This document shows positions 43,854 to 54,400 of a DNA stretch of 64,000 bases, piece after piece (the stretch's first letter is position 1; each line of letters opens with the position of its first letter). Below the pieces are notes generated by a model. It was not told the origin of the DNA. It did no database searches and worked only from the letters and a program-made list of their open reading frames with translations. Both the position numbers and the translations under genes were made by a program. Source of the DNA: an uncultured Ruminococcus sp. Its GTDB lineage: Bacteria > Bacillota > Clostridia > Oscillospirales > Ruminococcaceae. The stretch spans positions 62,001 to 126,000 of the forward strand of contig CANQJO010000002.1 in NCBI GenBank assembly GCA_947624255.1, given 5' to 3'.

Positions 43854-45047
43854 ATGCTATTATCACTTGCAATAATTTATCTTGTCGGACTTTCGTCTGC
43901 GGCAGTATTTGAGAAAATCGGATTGCCCCGTATCATCGGTATGCTCGGCGTTGGTATAATCGTTAGTCCGTATGTTCTTGATCTGCTTGATCCGTCCATA
44001 CTCGGAATATCCTCTGAGCTTCGGCAGATCGCACTTATTATCATACTTATCAAGGCAGGTCTTTCGCTCAACCTGTCTGACCTCAAAAAAGTCGGCAGAC
44101 CTGCGGTGCTGATGTCATTCATACCTGCCTGCTGTGAGATAGTCGGATATGTGACATTTGCGCCAATACTGCTTGGTATAAATCGCATCGAATCAGCGGT
44201 CATGGGGGCGGTGCTGAGCGCAGTATCGCCTGCGGTGGTCGTTCCCCGAATGGTCAGGCTGATAGAAGAAAAATACGGTACGCAAAAAAGCATACCGCAA
44301 ATGATTCTTGCAGGAGCGTCCTGCGATGATATTTTTGTGATCGTTCTCTTCTCAACTTTCGTAACAATGGCTCAGGGCGGTTCAGCAAAAGCAGTTGATT
44401 TTCTGAATATTCCCATATCTATCGTACTTGGTGTACTGCTTGGAGCATTGGCAGGCTTTGCTCTGTACTTTATTTTTGAGAGCTCCTATCAGCATAACCA
44501 TAAAATCAGAAACAGTACAAAAGCAATTATACTGCTTGGTACTTCATTTTTGCTGATGAGTATAGAATCCCTTGTGAAAAAATATGTCGCTATATCGGGA
44601 CTGCTCGCTGTGGTGGCAATGGCTTGCGTAGTAAAGCTGAAAGCAGACAAAAGCGTTTCTGTCCGGCTGTCGGAGAAGTTCGGCAAACTTTGGATAGCAG
44701 CCGAAGTCATGCTGTTTGTGCTTGTCGGAGCGGCAGTCGATGTGCGTTACACCTTCACAGCAGGCGCTATGGCGTTGCTGATGATATTCATAGCTCTCGC
44801 ATTCAGAGCCGTGGGAGTGATCCTCTGTATGCTCGGCACAGAGCTCAATGCAAAAGAAAGAGCGTTTTGTGTTATCGCATATCTTCCCAAAGCAACTGTG
44901 CAGGCAGCAATCGGTTCAGTGCCGCTGTCGCTCGGTTTACCCTGCGGTAAGATCGTGCTGTCGGTGGCAGTGCTTGCAATATTGATAACTGCTCCGCTTG
45001 GTTCTATCGGAATAGACAGAAGTTATAAAAAGCTGTTGAGATCGTAA
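43854..45047 (+). CDS. CPA-family cation:proton (fluoride-linked) antiporter
   Basis: 397-residue integral membrane protein with about eleven or twelve hydrophobic helices. The helix-breaking AGASCDDIF (about 159) is a variant of the acidic-pair motif of NhaP/CPA exchangers. AVLSAVSPAVVVPRM is another family block. CPA antiporters are among the genes known to lie behind fluoride riboswitches, so a role in fluoride or ion homeostasis is likely; direct fluoride transport by this protein is inference. The ribosome site is CGGAGGTG. It converges with asnB without a clear terminator. Confidence 0.88.
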   Translation: MLLSLAIIYLVGLSSAAVFEKIGLPRIIGMLGVGIIVSPYVLDLLDPSILGISSELRQIALIIILIKAGLSLNLSDLKKVGRPAVLMSFIPACCEIVGYVTFAPILLGINRIESAVMGAVLSAVSPAVVVPRMVRLIEEKYGTQKSIPQMILAGASCDDIFVIVLFSTFVTMAQGGSAKAVDFLNIPISIVLGVLLGALAGFALYFIFESSYQHNHKIRNSTKAIILLGTSFLLMSIESLVKKYVAISGLLAVVAMACVVKLKADKSVSVRLSEKFGKLWIAAEVMLFVLVGAAVDVRYTFTAGAMALLMIFIALAFRAVGVILCMLGTELNAKERAFCVIAYLPKATVQAAIGSVPLSLGLPCGKIVLSVAVLAILITAPLGSIGIDRSYKKLLRS

Positions 45048-45083
45048 CAATGGGATACTCTCACATTGTAACTTCGATGATTT

Positions 45084-46664
45084 TTATTTTCCGCTTTCAC
45101 CATAATTTGAGAGCACACGGGCTGAGGGATCGTTTACATTGCAGCCCTCCCAATTTTTGTTGGGCATCCAGAAATCTACGATCATTTCACTCTGACCGGG
45201 ATAATATTTCTCAAAAATTTCACGATATAGCAGTGATTCCTTTGTAAACGGTCTTGCATGATCGTATGCAGGGGCTTTCTCTGCAAATTCCTCATCGGTA
45301 TAATAGTTTTCGGCATACTCCTTGATATAATCGACCATTGAATGTCCGACTGCATCAGAAAATGCGGCTTTCTCACGATAAAGAATATCATGCGGAAGAT
45401 AATCTCCCTCAAAGGCATGGCGCAGCAGGTATTTTCCCTTGTTATACTTATTCAGCTTCATTTCGGGATCAACCGCCATTACATATTTCACAAAATCAAG
45501 ATCTCCGAACGGCACACGTGCCTCAAGCGAGTTTACAGAAATACACCTGTCAGCACGAAGAACATCATACATATGAAGCTCATGCACTCTTTTTACGGAC
45601 TCCTTTTGGAATTCCTCAGCCGATGGCGCAAAATCAGTATACTTATATCCGAAAAGCTCATCAGAGATCTCACCTGTCAGAAGCACACGTATCTCCGTTT
45701 TTTCGTGAATAGCTTTGCAGAGAAGATACATTCCCATGCTTGCACGTATTGTTGTTATGTCATAAGTACCCAGAAGATAAATAACGTCCTCCAGCGAGGA
45801 AATTACATCATCTTTTGTAATTATAACTTCTGTGTGGTCACTTCCGATATGATCTGCGACCTGCTTTGCATATTTGAGATCTATCGCATCGGTATTCATT
45901 CCGATAGCGAAAGTCTTTATCGGCTCTGAGAGTTTTCGCTGTGCTATCGCACACACAAGCGACGAATCAAGTCCGCCGGAGAGCAGGAATCCTACTTTTG
46001 CATCAGATGTGAGTCGTTTTTCAACTCCGGCAACAAGCTTGTCATGGATATTTCTGCATACCGTATCAAGATCATCGGTTATGACATTTTCAACAGCAGT
46101 TATATCACAGTAGCAGATAAACTCACCGTCCTTGTAGAAATGTCCCGGAGGAAACGGCATTATCTTTTCGCAGAGCTTCACAAGATTTTTTGCCTCACTT
46201 GCAAAAATTATCGTACCGTCCTTATCATATCCGTAATACAGCGGACGTATACCTATGGGATCACGGGCTGCAATAAATTTATGAGTGTCTCTTTCATAGA
46301 TTATGCAGGCAAATTCTGCGTCAAGCATTGCAAACATATCGGTGCCGTATTTCTCATACATCGGAAGAAGCACCTCACAGTCACTTCCGCTTTTGAAGCT
46401 GTATCCCTCAGAGATAAGTTCCGAGCGTATTTTCGAGTAACCGTAGATCTCTCCGTTGCAGACAACATAATTGCCGTTCAGTTCAAAGGGCTGCATTCCG
46501 TCGGGAGTGAGTCCCATAATTGAGAGCCTCTGAAATCCGAGAACACCGTCTTTGAGATCAATAATACGGCAGTCATCAGGTCCTCTTGAGACTGTTGCTT
46601 TCAGTCCCTCAGTGACCTTTTTCATTCCGTCTGATTTTCCGCAATAACCCATAATGGTACACAT
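45084..46664 (-). CDS. asnB: Asparagine synthetase B (glutamine-hydrolysing)
   Basis: Makes asparagine from aspartate, ATP and glutamine. 526 residues: a class II glutaminase domain with the nucleophile Cys2 (MCTIMGYCG), SRGPDD and NGEIYGY, and a synthetase domain with the PP-loop GFLLSGGLDSSLV (about 232-244) and RVLLTGEISDELFGY. The length fits bacterial AsnB. It is the last gene of the gltB operon, 3 bases behind purF. Confidence 0.96.
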   Translation of the reverse strand: MCTIMGYCGKSDGMKKVTEGLKATVSRGPDDCRIIDLKDGVLGFQRLSIMGLTPDGMQPFELNGNYVVCNGEIYGYSKIRSELISEGYSFKSGSDCEVLLPMYEKYGTDMFAMLDAEFACIIYERDTHKFIAARDPIGIRPLYYGYDKDGTIIFASEAKNLVKLCEKIMPFPPGHFYKDGEFICYCDITAVENVITDDLDTVCRNIHDKLVAGVEKRLTSDAKVGFLLSGGLDSSLVCAIAQRKLSEPIKTFAIGMNTDAIDLKYAKQVADHIGSDHTEVIITKDDVISSLEDVIYLLGTYDITTIRASMGMYLLCKAIHEKTEIRVLLTGEISDELFGYKYTDFAPSAEEFQKESVKRVHELHMYDVLRADRCISVNSLEARVPFGDLDFVKYVMAVDPEMKLNKYNKGKYLLRHAFEGDYLPHDILYREKAAFSDAVGHSMVDYIKEYAENYYTDEEFAEKAPAYDHARPFTKESLLYREIFEKYYPGQSEMIVDFWMPNKNWEGCNVNDPSARVLSNYGESGK

Positions 46665-46667
46665 AAT

Positions 46668-48101
46668 CTATTCCTCCGTGATCTTGTGTAATTTTTCATC
46701 AAATTTGTCTTTGCTTCCGGCACCGGTGATGTCAACAGGATAATTTCCCGTAAAGCACCCACAGCAGAAACCGTTTCTGTTGTCGATAAGCTCTCCGAGA
46801 GCCTCTACCGGCAGATATGATAATGAATCTGCTCCGATATACCGTGCGATCTCTTCTGTGCTGCTGCAATTGCAGGCTATGAGATTTTCTTCCGAGTCAA
46901 TGTCCGTTCCGAAATAGCATGAATGTATAAACGGCGGTGATGAGATCCTTACATGGACCTCTGCAGCACCTGCCTCCCGAAGAAGCCGGACTATCCTTGC
47001 GCTTGTAGTTCCTCTTACTATGGAGTCGTCTATCATGACAACACGCTTTCCGCAGACTGTTTCACGCACCACATTGAGTTTGATCTTGACCGCACTTTCA
47101 CGCTGATGCTGTTCCGGCTGGATAAAGCTTCTTCCTATGTATTTATTTTTTATAAAGCCTATTCCGTACGGAATACCGCTTGCATTTGAAAATCCCAACG
47201 CCGCATCAAGTCCCGAATCCGGCACACCCACAACGATATCAGCATCAACGGGACTGCACCGGGCAAGGATATTCCCTGCTTTCATTCTTGCGTGATGCAC
47301 AGAAACTCCCTCAATTACAGAGTCCGGACGTGCAAAGTATATATATTCAAAAATACAGATATTTTTTTTGCTTATACAATGAGTTTTTATAGAGTTCAAG
47401 CCGTTTTCACTTATTACGATTATCTCTCCGGGCTCTGCATCTCTTATGAATTCCGCTCCCACTGTTTCAAGAGCACATGATTCTGATGCGATAACATATG
47501 CTCCGTCGTGAGTTTTTCCGATGCACAGCGGACGAAATCCATTGGGATCACGAAAAGCTATCAGCTTTGTAGCTGTCATAAGTATGCAGGAATATGCACC
47601 TTTTATGTGAGGCATCGCACGCTCAACAGCTTCTTCGGTGGAGCTGCTGTGAAGACGTTCGCTTACGATCTGATATGCTATTGCTTCAGTATCGGAAGTC
47701 CCGTGAAAAATCGCACCCGAAAGCTCAAACGATCTTCGCAGATCGGCAGCATTGGTAAGATTTCCGTTATGGACAAGCGCCATATTTCCTTTAACATGAC
47801 GTATTACAAGCGGCTGGATATTATTGTGATTCTGCCCGCCCGTAGTTGAATACCGGACGTGTCCCACAGCCATATTGCCTTTTCCGAGTCTTTTCAGCTC
47901 GTCACGGCTGAAAACGTCAGAGACAAGCCCCTCTGCCTTTTTATGATTGAAAACTCCGTCATCGCACACTGCTATACCGCAGCTTTCCTGTCCTCTGTGC
48001 TGGAGCGCATAAAGTCCGAAATAGACAGATGATGCCACATCGGTCTTTTTTCCTTCGTAAATGCCGAAAACTCCACATTCCTCATGAATAGCATCGAACA
48101 T
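46668..48101 (-). CDS. purF: Amidophosphoribosyltransferase (PurF)
   Basis: Commits PRPP and glutamine to purine synthesis. 477 residues with an 8-residue propeptide before the nucleophile Cys9 (HEECGVFGIY), ALQHRGQESCGIAV, TGGQNHNNIQPL, the PRPP-binding VVMIDDSIVRGTTS, and C-terminal cysteines (LIACNCSSTEE, NGFCCGCFTG) of the Bacillus-type Fe-S enzyme. It lies in a nitrogen operon rather than in a pur operon, between the ANTAR gene (14 bases) and asnB. Confidence 0.96.
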   Translation of the reverse strand: MFDAIHEECGVFGIYEGKKTDVASSVYFGLYALQHRGQESCGIAVCDDGVFNHKKAEGLVSDVFSRDELKRLGKGNMAVGHVRYSTTGGQNHNNIQPLVIRHVKGNMALVHNGNLTNAADLRRSFELSGAIFHGTSDTEAIAYQIVSERLHSSSTEEAVERAMPHIKGAYSCILMTATKLIAFRDPNGFRPLCIGKTHDGAYVIASESCALETVGAEFIRDAEPGEIIVISENGLNSIKTHCISKKNICIFEYIYFARPDSVIEGVSVHHARMKAGNILARCSPVDADIVVGVPDSGLDAALGFSNASGIPYGIGFIKNKYIGRSFIQPEQHQRESAVKIKLNVVRETVCGKRVVMIDDSIVRGTTSARIVRLLREAGAAEVHVRISSPPFIHSCYFGTDIDSEENLIACNCSSTEEIARYIGADSLSYLPVEALGELIDNRNGFCCGCFTGNYPVDITGAGSKDKFDEKLHKITEE

Positions 48102-48115
48102 ATCTGAGAACCTCT

Positions 48116-48697
48116 TTACAAATACTGTTCATTGAGCTTATCTATCAGCTCAAGAGCAGCGATCTTTTTCTTTTTCCTTTTGTTCATGGCGTATTGCTCA
48201 ATGTATGAATGAGCCTCCGACTCATTCATATTTCTGTACTCCATGAGCATAAATTTTGCCTTGTCAATGATCCGGAGCTCTTCTATTTTCTGTTCAAGCT
48301 GAAGAGCCTTTTCATAAATTCTCAAGGAACGGCGGGCGGCAATATCCACTGTCTTTATCATCTGATAAAGCATTGTTTTGCTGAACGGTCTTGTGACAAC
48401 GATGACTCCGCTTTTTTCAAGACGATCGGTAATATTCCCTGCCGTTTCAGCTTTAACTATAATGATGCAGCCTGCCGCAGTTGTCTCAGCGATATACTCC
48501 GCAAGCTCAACTCCCGATTCATCAGAGAGCGGTGCATTTATAACTGCAAGCTCTGCGGACAGATCGTTGCTGATGAGTGTCTTTGCCTGATATGCTGTTT
48601 CAACTGCTTTGACGCTGCTATGAAAGTAATCTCTTATAAATCCCGCAAGCTGTTCCGCAGCTCCCTTGCTGCTTGATATTATAAGAACATTTTCCAA
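48116..48697 (-). CDS. ANTAR-domain antiterminator with degenerate receiver
   Basis: 193 residues: a receiver-like domain (1-115), a coiled-coil linker (about 120-142) and a C-terminal ANTAR RNA-binding domain (RIIDKAKFMLMEYRNMNESE, AHSYIEQYAMNKRKK). ANTAR proteins bind paired hairpins in leader RNAs and prevent termination. In the receiver the phospho-acceptor aspartate is replaced by Asn54 (LAVINAPLSD), the acidic pocket reads IISSS instead of VDDD-like, and the conserved lysine is Arg103 (TRPFS). It is therefore unlikely to be switched by phosphorylation. The surrounding operon begins with a terminator hairpin. Confidence 0.9.
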   Translation of the reverse strand: MENVLIISSSKGAAEQLAGFIRDYFHSSVKAVETAYQAKTLISNDLSAELAVINAPLSDESGVELAEYIAETTAAGCIIIVKAETAGNITDRLEKSGVIVVTRPFSKTMLYQMIKTVDIAARRSLRIYEKALQLEQKIEELRIIDKAKFMLMEYRNMNESEAHSYIEQYAMNKRKKKKIAALELIDKLNEQYL

Positions 48698-48709
48698 GGT
48701 TTACCTCCG

Positions 48710-49987
48710 TCAAAGATTGTAAAAAAATTTTTGTTCCTCAAATGCTTCCTTGTCATAGGCGGACGAATATTCTTTCCATTCTGCTTCACGTTCTGCAATG
48801 ATCTCGTCAAGAATGTTCCGGTCGATATATTTTTTCAAAAATTCCGATTTTCCTGCGCAATCGGCTGCCTCGGCAAGTGTTGCAGGGAGTCTTTCCGTGC
48901 TGCTGTTTTCTTCTGGAAGCTCAATAGAACTCTCAATGCCCTCAAGAGCGGCATATATCATAAGTCCGAATACAAAATACGGATTGCAGGCACAATCGGC
49001 CGATCTCAGCACTACGGGAGCATCTCCGCTTTCGGAGGACATTCTTATAAGCTGAGAATTTTCTCCCCCTGACCACATTATATATCTGGGAGCCGTGTAT
49101 TCACCCAAGCGATTGAAAGAATTTACCGTTGCGTTGGTGAATACTGTCATGTCACGTATATATTTCATAATGCCGGCAGAGGCTTTTTTCAGAATATCTC
49201 CGCTGTCAGAGATATTTTCCTCAAGAAAATCGCTGTCACGGAAAATATTGAAGCTGATGTGCATACCATTTCCGCAGTCATTTCTGAGCGGCTTGGGCAT
49301 AAAGCTTGCATACACATTGTTGTGAACGGCTACAGACTTCACTGCTGATTTGAAACTCAGGAACGTATCTGCCGATTTGACTGCAGACGAGGCATTGAAG
49401 TCGATCTCATGCTGACCGTGACCGCTCTCATGGCGTGACGATACAGGATGTATCCCCATTTGTTCGAGTGTCAGACAAACCTCACGCCGTATATTTTCGC
49501 CCTTGTCATCGGGGGCAATATCGCAGTATCCGGCATAATCATGCGGTATCTTTGTGGGAAGCCCGTTCTCACCCATTCTGAACAATGTAAATTCACATGA
49601 TGTTCCGAAACGGAAACAGTAGCCTTTCTCCACAGATGCCTTCATTGCTTTTTTCAGAAAATATCTTCCGTCGCCCTCAAACGGCGTACCGTCGGCATAT
49701 CTGATGTAGCAGAACATCCTTATAACTCTGCCCTGCTGAGGTCTCCACGGAATGACCGTCATTGTCCGGATATCCGGGAAAAGGAAGAGATCCTTTCCTT
49801 TTGCGGTGTTGAATCCGTGTATCTTATTTGCGGCAATTCTCACGCCACGTTCAAAAGTCACCGCAAGCTCGGACGAGAGGATCGAAATATTTTTCATTCT
49901 TCCGTTTATATCGCAGAATGAAAGCTTTATGAACTTCACATCGTTTTCGTCTATATACTGTAAAATTTCACTTTCCGAATAGATCAT
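48710..49987 (-). CDS. glnA: Glutamine synthetase, diverged type I
   Basis: 425 residues, close to GSI-alpha length. It keeps the type I order: FIKLSFCDINGRMKNI, GTSCEFTLF (metal glutamate), HESGHGQHEIDF, NGMHISFN and LRSADCACNPYFVF. The NRxxxIR loop reads ENSQLIRM, so the usual arginine is replaced, and several other positions are unusual. Activity or substrate may differ from classic GlnA. It lies between gltD and the ANTAR gene, while a separate type III enzyme is encoded at 56289-58379. The most economical reading is a functional but divergent glutamine synthetase. Confidence 0.88.
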   Translation of the reverse strand: MIYSESEILQYIDENDVKFIKLSFCDINGRMKNISILSSELAVTFERGVRIAANKIHGFNTAKGKDLFLFPDIRTMTVIPWRPQQGRVIRMFCYIRYADGTPFEGDGRYFLKKAMKASVEKGYCFRFGTSCEFTLFRMGENGLPTKIPHDYAGYCDIAPDDKGENIRREVCLTLEQMGIHPVSSRHESGHGQHEIDFNASSAVKSADTFLSFKSAVKSVAVHNNVYASFMPKPLRNDCGNGMHISFNIFRDSDFLEENISDSGDILKKASAGIMKYIRDMTVFTNATVNSFNRLGEYTAPRYIMWSGGENSQLIRMSSESGDAPVVLRSADCACNPYFVFGLMIYAALEGIESSIELPEENSSTERLPATLAEAADCAGKSEFLKKYIDRNILDEIIAEREAEWKEYSSAYDKEAFEEQKFFYNL

Positions 49988-50002
49988 AATGGCCTCCGTC
50001 TG

Positions 50003-51487
50003 TTATAGATTTGAATATCCGATGAGGTACTTATCGACCTCTCTCGCTGCATCTCTTCCCTCACGTATAGCACGTACAACAAGCGACTGTCCTGTGTGCA
50101 TATCCCCGGCGGCGAATACTTTCGGTACATTTGTTTCAAAGCCGCCGGGAGCGGTTTTTACATTGGTTCTCTCGTTAAGCTCAACGCCAAAGCTCTCGGC
50201 AACGTAATTCTGACAGCCGAGGAATCCTGCTGCGATGAGGCAAAGCTCACATGGAATGATCTGCTCACTGCCCTCTATCTCACGAGGGACTTTTCTTCCG
50301 CTTTCGGGATCGGTCACAAATTCAAGCTTTACTGTTTTTATGGCGCACAGTGCTCCGTTTTCGTCCTTGATGAATTCACTGACCGTTGTCTCATAAATTC
50401 TCGGATCGCTGCCGAATACGGCTGCCGCCTCCTCCTGACCGTAATCAGTCTTGCATACTCTCGGCCACTCAGGCCACGGATTGTTCTCGGCACGCTCATC
50501 AGGGAGCTTCGGCATCATTTCAAGCTGTATCACAGACTTACAGCCATGGCGTACTGCTGTTCCGACACAATCGTTGCCCGTATCTCCGCCGCCTATGATG
50601 ACAACGTTCTTATCCTTTGCCGAAATATACGTTCCCTCCTGCAAGCCGCAGTCGAGCAAACTTTTAGTAGTTGAGCGGAGAAAATCAACGGCGAAATATA
50701 TTCCCTGAGCATCTCTTCCCTCGGCTTTTATATCACGGGGGTTAGACGATCCGCAGGCAAGTATGACGGCATCAAAGCTGTCAAGTATATCACCGGCGGA
50801 GATATTTCCCCCGACATCGGCATTCAGGACGAACTGTACGCCCTCTGCTTTCATAAGCTCGGTACGCCTGTCGATGATATGCTTTTCAAGCTTCATATTC
50901 GGAATACCGTACATGAGAAGTCCTCCCGGTCTGTCCTGACGCTCAAACACGGTGACACTGTGTCCCCTTTTATTGAGTGTATCGGCAGCGGCAAGTCCCG
51001 ACGGACCCGAGCCTATGACAGCGATCCTTTTGCCGCTTCTGACAGCAGGTATCTCGGGAGTTATCAGCCCCTCAGCAAAAGCATTTTCAATGATCGCATT
51101 TTCATTCTCCCTGACGGTCACGGGATCTCCGTTAAGACCGCAGGTGCAGGCTTTTTCGCAAAGTGCCGGACATACTCTTGATGTGAATTCCGGAAAATTG
51201 TTTGTCATCAGCAAACGCTGCAGCGCCTGCTCCATCTGATCGTGATAGATCAGAGCGTTCCATTCGGGGATAAGATTATTCAGCGGACAGCCGGAGATCA
51301 TTCCGCAAAGCATTTTTCCGTTCTGGCAGAACGGTACACCGCAGTCCATACATCTTGCAGCCTGTTCACGCCTCTGCTCATCGCTAAGGGGGAAATGAAA
51401 TTCATTGTAGTTTTTTATTCTTTCCGACGGCTCTGAGGCGCTGCGGTCTTTTCTTTCATAATCAAGGAAACCTGTAGGCTTTCCCAT
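50003..51487 (-). CDS. gltD: Glutamate synthase small subunit
   Basis: FAD- and NAD(P)H-binding subunit that feeds electrons to the large subunit. 494 residues: an N-terminal Fe-S region (QAARCMDCGVPFCQ, CPALCEKACTCGLNGDPV), the FAD fold IAVIGSGPSGLAAADTLNK, the NAD(P) fold VVIIGGGDTGNDC and the C-terminal FAD motif KVFAAGDMHTGQSLV. Three bases separate it from gltB. Confidence 0.96.
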   Translation of the reverse strand: MGKPTGFLDYERKDRSASEPSERIKNYNEFHFPLSDEQRREQAARCMDCGVPFCQNGKMLCGMISGCPLNNLIPEWNALIYHDQMEQALQRLLMTNNFPEFTSRVCPALCEKACTCGLNGDPVTVRENENAIIENAFAEGLITPEIPAVRSGKRIAVIGSGPSGLAAADTLNKRGHSVTVFERQDRPGGLLMYGIPNMKLEKHIIDRRTELMKAEGVQFVLNADVGGNISAGDILDSFDAVILACGSSNPRDIKAEGRDAQGIYFAVDFLRSTTKSLLDCGLQEGTYISAKDKNVVIIGGGDTGNDCVGTAVRHGCKSVIQLEMMPKLPDERAENNPWPEWPRVCKTDYGQEEAAAVFGSDPRIYETTVSEFIKDENGALCAIKTVKLEFVTDPESGRKVPREIEGSEQIIPCELCLIAAGFLGCQNYVAESFGVELNERTNVKTAPGGFETNVPKVFAAGDMHTGQSLVVRAIREGRDAAREVDKYLIGYSNL

Positions 51488-51490
51488 GGC

Positions 51491-54400
51491 TCACGCCTCC
51501 TTCCTTGTGGTAAAAAACGCTTCTATCTCTGCCTGTTCGCTTGTCATGCCCTTTTCTTCAAGAACAAGGACTGCACTGCGAATTTTTGCATAGTCGTGGG
51601 GGATTATTTTCTTAAAGCCGGGCAGATACTCCTCAAAGTTTTCAAGTATCTGCTTTGCCTTTTCAGAGCCTGTCGCATCAGCGTGCTCCTGAATTATGTT
51701 TCTCAGCTCCTGTATATCATACTTTTCGGTTACACCCTCAAGCGATACGAGAGATTTATTCAGCTTCATATAGAGATCTCTGTCCTCGTCAAGAACATAT
51801 GCTATACCTCCCGACATACCGGCGGCAAAGTTTTTGCCGGTCTTTCCGAGAATTACCGCACGTCCGCCTGTCATGTACTCACAGCCGTGATCGCCTACTC
51901 CCTCGCAGACTGCAATAGCTCCGGAGTTTCTGACACAGAAGCGTTCACCTGCAATGCCGTTTATAAATGCCTTTCCGGAGGTCGCTCCGTACAGTGCAAC
52001 ATTTCCGACAATGATATTTTCCTCTGCGTTGAAAGCCGAACCCTTGGGCGGATAAAGTATCAGCTTGCCGCCCGACAGTCCCTTACCGAAGTAATCATTG
52101 CTGTCACCGCTGAGTTCAAGAGTAAGTCCCTTGGGGATAAACGCTCCGAAACTCTGACCGCCGCTTCCGCTGCATTTTACGGTGAATGTATCATCATCAA
52201 GAGTATTTTCACCATAAAGCCTCGTTATCTCTGCACCAAAGAGCGTTCCGAAAGTACGGTCGGTATTACTTACATTCAGATCAATGGTCTTCTTTGTCTT
52301 ATTCCTTAGTGCACTGCCGAGCTTTTTCATCAGGACTTTCTTGTCGATAGTTTCGTCAAGCCTGAAATCGTAGATATCATTCTTATCGAAAAACTGCTTC
52401 TCACTGCGGTCTGTCATGGCGAGTATCTCCGAGAAGTCGATCTTTTCAGCCTCCGGTGAATCCTTTTTGTAAAGGAGGTCGGTGCGTCCTACGAGCTCAT
52501 CTACCGTACGGATACCGAGCTTTGCCATATATTCACGAAGCTCCTGAGCAACGAAATGCATGAAGTTTATGATGTACTCCGGTTTTCCGGCAAAACGCTT
52601 TCTCAATTCCGGATTCTGCGTAGCAATGCCCATCGGACAGGTATCAAGGTTGCAGACTCTCATCATTACACAGCCCATCGTTACAAGAGGTGCTGTAGCA
52701 AATCCGAACTCCTCTGCTCCGAGAAGTGCTGCTACAAGAACATCTCTTCCTGTCATGAGTTTACCGTCAGTCTCTATCATTACTCTTGAGCGCAGACCGT
52801 TGAGTATAAGTGTCTGATGAGCCTCGGCAAGACCAAGCTCCCAGGGAAGTCCGGCATTGTAGATCGAGCTCCTCGGAGCAGCACCTGTTCCGCCGTCATA
52901 GCCTGAGATAAGGATAACCTGTGCTCCTGCCTTTGCAACGCCGGCTGCAACAGTTCCAACGCCTGCCTCAGAAACGAGTTTCACAGAAATACGGGCTTTA
53001 TCATTGGCATTTTTCAGATCATAGATAAGCTGTGCAAGATCCTCGATCGAATATATATCATGATGCGGAGGCGGTGAAATAAGTCCCACGCCTGCCGTTG
53101 AATGACGTGTCTTTGCGATCCACGGATACACCTTTCCTGACGGCAGATGACCTCCCTCGCCCGGTTTTGCTCCCTGAGCCATTTTTATCTGGATCTCTTT
53201 CGCAGAGACAAGATATTCCGATGTGACACCGAATCTTCCGGAGGCTACCTGCTTTATTGCGGAGCAGCGGTCTGATTTGAGCCTTTCGGGACTTTCACCG
53301 CCCTCACCGCTGTTCGATTTTCCGCCGATCCTGTTCATGGCAATTGCCATACATTCGTGAGCCTCCTGCGAGATCGAACCGTATGACATTGCTCCTGTTT
53401 TGAAACGGTGACAGATACTTTCAACGCTCTCCACCTCATCAATGGGGATACCGCCGTCGGGATCAAAACGGAAATCAAGAAGACTTCTTAAAGTCAGTGT
53501 GCTGTCCTCTTTTGTCAGGCATTCGGAATACTTCTTATAAATATTATAATCGCCCGTTCTTGCTGCCTGCTGCAAAAGATGTATCGTTTCGGGAGTGTAG
53601 AGATGCTCATTTCCTCCGCTTCTCAGCTTATGACTTCCGCAGCTTTTTATCTCCTTGCTGACCGCAAGCTCTAAAGGATCATATGCTGCATTATGAAGAG
53701 CCTCGGTGCGGCGGCTTATGTCATCAAGGGTGATCCCGCCTATACGGCTGACAGTTCCCCTGAAATACTTGTCTGTCACCTCATGGGATATTCCCACAGC
53801 CTCAAAGAGCTTAGAGCCCTGATATGACTGTATCGTAGAGATGCCCATTTTTGAGGCGATCTTGATTATTCCGTGAAGCACTGCGCTGTTATAGTCATTT
53901 TCAGCGGCATAAAAATCCTTATCAAGCATTTTTGAATCAATAAGATCACGGATAGTCTCCTGAGCAAGATACGGATTGACCGCACACGCACCATATCCGA
54001 GAAGTGCTGCAAAGTGATGTACTTCTCTCGGCTCCGCACTTTCGAGTATCATTGCAACAGCGGTACGCTTTTTTGTCGAAACGAGATGCTGCTGCAATGC
54101 CGCAACGGCAAGAAGCGACGGTATCGGCGCATGATATTCATCAACTTCACGGTCTGACAGAATGAGAATATTCGCACCGTCACGATAAGCCTTGTCTGCA
54201 TCAATATACAGGCGGTCGATAGCCTTTTCAAGAGATGTTCCTATATAGTAGGTGATCGGAATGACCGCTGTTTTCAGTCCGGCTATATTCATGCTCTTGA
54301 TCTTGAGCATATCGGTCTCTGTAAGGATAGGGTTCTCGATTTTCAGAACATGGCAGTTTTCCGGCTTTTCCTCTAAGATATTTCCGTCCTCACCGATATA

